Positions 60,691 to 64,000 of a stretch of 64,000 nt of DNA are shown one piece after another (the stretch's first letter is position 1; each line of letters begins with the position of its first letter). The notes beneath the pieces are model-generated. The model saw only the letters and a list, made by a program, of their open reading frames with translations. It was not told the DNA's origin and did not search any database. A program made the translations under genes and the position numbers. The stretch spans positions 1 through 64,000 of the forward strand of contig NZ_BAAAEN010000027.1 of assembly GCF_039523035.1 (NCBI RefSeq), given 5' to 3'. Source of the DNA: Pigmentiphaga daeguensis (GTDB lineage: Bacteria; Pseudomonadota; Gammaproteobacteria; Burkholderiales; Burkholderiaceae_B).

Positions 60691-61473
60691 ATGACACCGA
60701 TGCTGGTCTTCGACCTGGAAACCATTCCCGACGTGGAAGGCCTGCGCGCGCTGAACGGGTGGGGCGAGGACGTCCCCGATGCCGAGGTGGTCGAGCGTGC
60801 CACGGCGGCCCGCCGCGAAGCCGTGGGGCACGACTTCCTGCCGCTGCACCTGCAGAAAATCGCGGTGGTGGGGTGCGTGTTCCGCGATGACGACGGGTTT
60901 CGCGTCAAGTGCATAGGCAAGGCCGACGATCCCGAGGCCACGCTGATCTCCGGTTTCTTCAAGACCATCGATCGCTACACGCCGCAGCTCATCAGCTGGA
61001 ACGGCTCGGGCTTCGACCTGCCGGTCCTGCACTATCGCGGGCTGATCCATGGCATCCAGGCCTCGCGCTACTGGGACATGGGCGAGGACGACCGCGATTT
61101 CCGCTACAGCAACTACATCAGCCGCTACCACAACCGGCATTGCGACCTGATGGACCTGCTGGCGAAATACAATGGACGCGCCAACGCGCCCCTGGACGAA
61201 TTGGCCAAGCTGTGCGGCTTCCCGGGCAAGATGGGCATGGACGGCAGCCAGGTCTGGCCCGCGTGGAGTTCCGGGCGCCAGGAAGAGGTGCGCGCCTATT
61301 GCGAGACCGACGTCGTCAACACCTGGCTGGTCTACTGCCGCTTCCGGCTGATGCGCGGCATGCTGTCGCGCAGCCAGTACGACGCCGAAGTGGACCTCGT
61401 GCGCAGCACGCTGGAAACGCTGGACCTGCCTCACTGGCGTGAATACCTGGCGAACTGGCCCGCCTCGCGCTAG
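60691..61473 (+). CDS. Predicted 3'-5' exonuclease (PolB-like, RNase H fold)
   Basis: A 260-residue DEDD-type nuclease. Exo I motif is VFDLETIPD (residues 6-14), Exo II is ISWNGSGFDLPVL, and Exo III is YCETDVVNTW near residue 203, giving the acidic metal ligands. It resembles the predicted 3'-5' exonucleases related to PolB exonuclease domains. Substrate, DNA or RNA, is not known. It starts 8 bp after nlpD and takes the place where rpoS often lies. Confidence 0.88.
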   Translation: MTPMLVFDLETIPDVEGLRALNGWGEDVPDAEVVERATAARREAVGHDFLPLHLQKIAVVGCVFRDDDGFRVKCIGKADDPEATLISGFFKTIDRYTPQLISWNGSGFDLPVLHYRGLIHGIQASRYWDMGEDDRDFRYSNYISRYHNRHCDLMDLLAKYNGRANAPLDELAKLCGFPGKMGMDGSQVWPAWSSGRQEEVRAYCETDVVNTWLVYCRFRLMRGMLSRSQYDAEVDLVRSTLETLDLPHWREYLANWPASR

Positions 61474-61504
61474 CACGCCGCGCGGGAAAACTGATATTCC
61501 GAAC

Positions 61505-62875
61505 ATGAGTCAAGAAGCAGAAATCGCGGCCGCGGACGGCCTGGAAGGGGCGGCTGTTGCCGTCGAATCCGACGATGGTTCCGTGGCCATCGAATCGGTG
61601 GACCTGGAAGGGCGCGGTATCGCGCGCCGCCAGGGCAAGGTGGTGTTCGTCGATGGCGCGCTGCCCGGCGAACGCGTGATGCTGAAGGTGACCAAGCGCA
61701 AGCCCTCCTACGAACTGGCCGAGGTCGAGAGCGTGGTGCGGGCGTCGTCGCAGCGCGTGGCGCCGCGCTGCGCGCATTTCGGCGTGTGCGGCGGCTGTGC
61801 CATGCAGCACGTGGATCCGGCGGCGCAGGTGGCGATCAAGCAACGCGTGCTGGAAGACACCCTCTGGCACATCGGCAAGCTGGTGCCGCAACGTGTCCTG
61901 CCGCCCATCCACGGCCCGGCCTGGGGATACCGCTACCGCGCGCGGCTGTCGGTGCGGGTGGTCGTGAAGAAGGGCGGGGTGCTGGTGGGCTTTCGCGAGC
62001 GCAAGAGCAGCTACGTGGCCGACATGCGCGAATGCCATGTCCTGCATCCGCATGTGGCTTCGCTGCTGGTGCCCTTGCGCGAGATGGTCGCGGCCATGCC
62101 CGCGCGCGACCGCGTGCCGCAGATCGAGGTCGCCGTGGGCGATAGCCAGGTCGTGCTGGTGCTGCGCCACCTGGTCCCGCTGGTGGACGAGGACCTGGCC
62201 GTGCTGCGCGCATTCGCGGCGCGCCATGGCATCCATTGGTGGCTACAGCCCAAGGGCCCCGACACGGTCCATCCGCTGGAGCCCGAGGACATCGACGGAC
62301 TGGCCTACACGCTGCCGGAGTTCGGGCTGCGCATGCCCTTCAAGCCGACCGACTTCACCCAGGTCAACCACGCGATCAACCGGGTGCTGGTGTCGCGCGC
62401 AATCGCGCTGCTCGACCCCCAGCCCGAGGATCGGGTGGCCGACCTGTTCTGCGGCCTGGGCAATTTCACGCTGGCGCTGGCGACCCGCTGCCGCGAGGTG
62501 GTGGGCGTGGAAGGCAGCCAGGCCCTGACCGACCGGGCGCTGGAAGCCGCCCGCCGGCATGGCGTGGACGCGCATACGGCATTCTCGACCCTGAACCTGT
62601 TCGAGGTGGACGAGGCGTGGCTGCGCAGCCTGGGCCACTTCGACCGCATGCTGATCGACCCCCCGCGCGAAGGCGCCCTGGCCGTCGCCAAAGCCCTGAC
62701 GACACTGGGCGCCGACCGCCCCCGGCGCATCGTCTACGTCTCCTGTAACCCCGCCACCCTGGCCCGCGACGCCGCCATCCTGGTGCACGAGGGCGGCTAT
62801 ACCTTGAAGGCGGCAGGCGTGGTCAACATGTTCCCCCATACCGCCCACGTGGAATCCATCGCTGTGCTGGAATGA
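61505..62875 (+). CDS. rlmD: 23S rRNA (uracil(1939)-C(5))-methyltransferase
   Basis: A 456-residue SAM-dependent methyltransferase (formerly RumA) acting on U1939. It has an N-terminal TRAM domain (about 20-80), the [4Fe-4S] ligands C89, C95, C98 and C177, the FCGLGNFTLALA SAM motif, and the catalytic cysteine in YVSCNPATLARD. The start at 61505 leaves a 31-bp gap after the exonuclease gene. A composite repeat with a terminator follows directly. Confidence 0.94.
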   Translation: MSQEAEIAAADGLEGAAVAVESDDGSVAIESVDLEGRGIARRQGKVVFVDGALPGERVMLKVTKRKPSYELAEVESVVRASSQRVAPRCAHFGVCGGCAMQHVDPAAQVAIKQRVLEDTLWHIGKLVPQRVLPPIHGPAWGYRYRARLSVRVVVKKGGVLVGFRERKSSYVADMRECHVLHPHVASLLVPLREMVAAMPARDRVPQIEVAVGDSQVVLVLRHLVPLVDEDLAVLRAFAARHGIHWWLQPKGPDTVHPLEPEDIDGLAYTLPEFGLRMPFKPTDFTQVNHAINRVLVSRAIALLDPQPEDRVADLFCGLGNFTLALATRCREVVGVEGSQALTDRALEAARRHGVDAHTAFSTLNLFEVDEAWLRSLGHFDRMLIDPPREGALAVAKALTTLGADRPRRIVYVSCNPATLARDAAILVHEGGYTLKAAGVVNMFPHTAHVESIAVLE

Positions 62876-62877
62876 GG

Positions 62878-63145
62878 CCCCCCCCTACGCGCTGACGCGC
62901 GCCCCCCAGGGGGCGGCACTAGCGGACCGGCAAAGCCGGATCCGCGGTGCCCTGGGTCTGGGGTACCTGGGATATGAAAACGGCCTTGCTTGAGAGCAAG
63001 GCCGTTGTTCTTTTTCAGCCCGACAGATGCCAGGCAATATCGCCAGTCCCCGCCAGCCCGTTGTTACCCCAGGATGCGGTGGATCCGGCTCCGCCGGTCC
63101 ACCCGCATCGCCCCCTGGGGGGCGCCCGAAGGGCGTAGGGGGGGG
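62878..63145. repeat. Composite intergenic repeat, copy 2, inverted relative to copy 1
   Basis: The same unit as 40339-40598 in the opposite orientation. The left arm (62878-62966) matches the reverse complement of the right arm of copy 1, and the right arm (about 63041-63145) matches the reverse complement of its left arm with about one mismatch. The centre carries hairpin AACGGCCTTGC-TTGAGA-GCAAGGCCGTT (62978-63006) followed by GTTCTTTTTC. It fills the gap between converging rlmD and the Bax-inhibitor-1 gene. Confidence 0.85.
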
Positions 63146-63146
63146 C

Positions 63147-63845
63147 TTATTCCCTTTCGCCGAAGATGCCCAGGAGCATCAGCAGGTTGACGAAGACGTT
63201 ATAGATGTCCAGGTAGATCGCCAGGGTGGCCGAGACATAGTTGGTCTCGCCGCCGTTGACGACGCGCTGCAGGTCGACCAGCATGAAGGCCGAGAAGATG
63301 CCGATGGCCAGGACCGAGATGGTCAGCATCAGCGCCGGCAGTTGCAGGAAGATATTGGCCAGGGCCGCCACGAGGATCAGGATGGCGCCGACGAACAGCC
63401 ATTTGCCCAGGCCGGACAGGTCGCGCTTGATCGTGGTGGACAGCAGGGCCATGGTGCCGAACACCACGGCGGTGCCGCCGAAGGCGGTCATGATGAGCGT
63501 GGACCCGTTGGCCATGCCCATGACGAAGCCGATCATGCGGGACAGCATCAGCCCCATGAAGAAGGTGAAGGCCAGCAGCAGGGCGACGCCCAGCCCGTTG
63601 TCCTTGTTCTTCTGGATGGCGAACATGAGGCCGAAGGCGCCGATCAGGAACACCATGGTGGTCAGGCCGGGGCTGCCGCCCATGACCTGGGCGAGACCGG
63701 TGCCCACGCCGATCGCCGCGCCCAGCACGGTGGGGATCAGCGACAGCGCGAGCAGCCAGTAGGTGTTGCGCAATACGCGATTGCGCGCGACTTCGCCGGG
63801 CGCAGTCCCGGTCCTGTTGAAGGGAGAAGTGCGTAGATCGTTCAT
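63147..63845 (-). CDS. Bax inhibitor-1/YccA family membrane protein
   Basis: A 232-residue protein with seven predicted membrane helices in the BI-1-like fold: RNTYWLLALSLIPTVLGAAIG, then MFAIQKNKDNGLGVALLLAFTFFMGLMLSR, and the ending NYVSATLAIYLDIYNVFVNLLMLLGIFG, which is highly typical of YccA/YbhL. Members modulate FtsH proteolysis or calcium leak. The start at 63845 (MNDLRTS) is chosen because the longer reading adds a hydrophilic tail. Its stop lies 2 bp from the repeat. Confidence 0.93.
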   Translation of the reverse strand: MNDLRTSPFNRTGTAPGEVARNRVLRNTYWLLALSLIPTVLGAAIGVGTGLAQVMGGSPGLTTMVFLIGAFGLMFAIQKNKDNGLGVALLLAFTFFMGLMLSRMIGFVMGMANGSTLIMTAFGGTAVVFGTMALLSTTIKRDLSGLGKWLFVGAILILVAALANIFLQLPALMLTISVLAIGIFSAFMLVDLQRVVNGGETNYVSATLAIYLDIYNVFVNLLMLLGIFGERE

Positions 63846-64000
63846 GGTCGAGCGACTCCTTGTGGTCTTTTTGCTCTGTTTCGCCCCGCGAGGGCATGAT
63901 GTGTCTGACCCCAAGTATGCCGCAGGGTTCCGCCCGGTTCCAGTAGGACCGGCACGGTCCGTCCGAGGGGGGCGGGGGTAGCGGTCCTGTCAAGGAGCCG
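63846..64000 (-). other. Upstream region of the Bax-inhibitor-1 gene, to window end
   Basis: No gene is apparent in the last 155 bp. An AGTCGCTC-like stretch and a T-rich segment (63870-63885) lie before the start. GGACCGGCACGGTCC near 63950 could form a hairpin. No promoter consensus was recognised with confidence. Confidence 0.4.

Overview
The window is very GC-rich and densely coded. It reads like chromosome of a beta-proteobacterium of the Alcaligenaceae, most likely Bordetella or Achromobacter. The grounds are five tricarboxylate-transporter-type binding proteins (Bug/TctC family), the conserved blocks serB-mfd-ispDF, thrS-infC-rpmI-rplT-pheST-ihfA and surE-pcm-nlpD, and protein-level resemblance throughout. 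Genus and species are inference; nothing was searched.

Layout. 1-3000: a Bug gene that has lost its 5' end, a small alpha/beta-barrel protein and a TetR regulator. 2161-7881: serB and mfd leftward, ispD-ispF rightward. 7900-16000: an adenosine-deaminase-like gene with a Bug gene; a leftward catabolic cluster (SDR, Bug, TauD/TfdA-type dioxygenase, aldehyde dehydrogenase) facing an IclR regulator across two matching operators; tRNA-Val(GAC); and a HigBA-type toxin-antitoxin pair. 16171-22103: a two-subunit molybdenum hydroxylase, a class II aldolase, a Bug gene and a helix-turn-helix/citrate-synthase-like fusion that lacks an expected catalytic histidine. 22134-30266: the translation block, thrS to ihfA plus a MerR regulator. 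30273-35174: a LuxR regulator, an AceE/MdeB-like 2-oxo-acid dehydrogenase with a divergent Lrp regulator, and tRNA-Pro(GGG). 35600-40328: the stress operon prkA-yeaH-spoVR. 40607-47579: lipid, cell-envelope and catabolic genes ending in a divergent Rieske oxygenase/TetR pair. 47667-48993: an MgtC-type operon with its own leader. 49000-57825: an orphan atpC, a PadR/siderophore-interacting pair, a mutarotase, and transporter/regulator pairs (NimT/NimR-like, AzoR/LysR). 58054-62875: surE-pcm-nlpD, an exonuclease and rlmD, without rpoS. The window ends with a Bax-inhibitor-1 gene.

The most interesting content is regulatory. Two 5' leaders look like ribosome-mediated transcription attenuators. The one before thrS has a 17-codon leader ORF with tandem Thr codons, and its stop codon abuts an antiterminator arm. 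The one before the MgtC-type operon has a 15-codon leader ORF with a strong Shine-Dalgarno sequence and three mutually exclusive hairpins, the last followed by a U-run. A 260-270 bp composite element containing a bidirectional terminator occurs twice, in opposite orientations, at about 40.34 and 62.88 kb, each time between converging genes. Several divergent promoters carry clear dyads or phased repeats that suggest operators. All structures were found by eye and none was computed.
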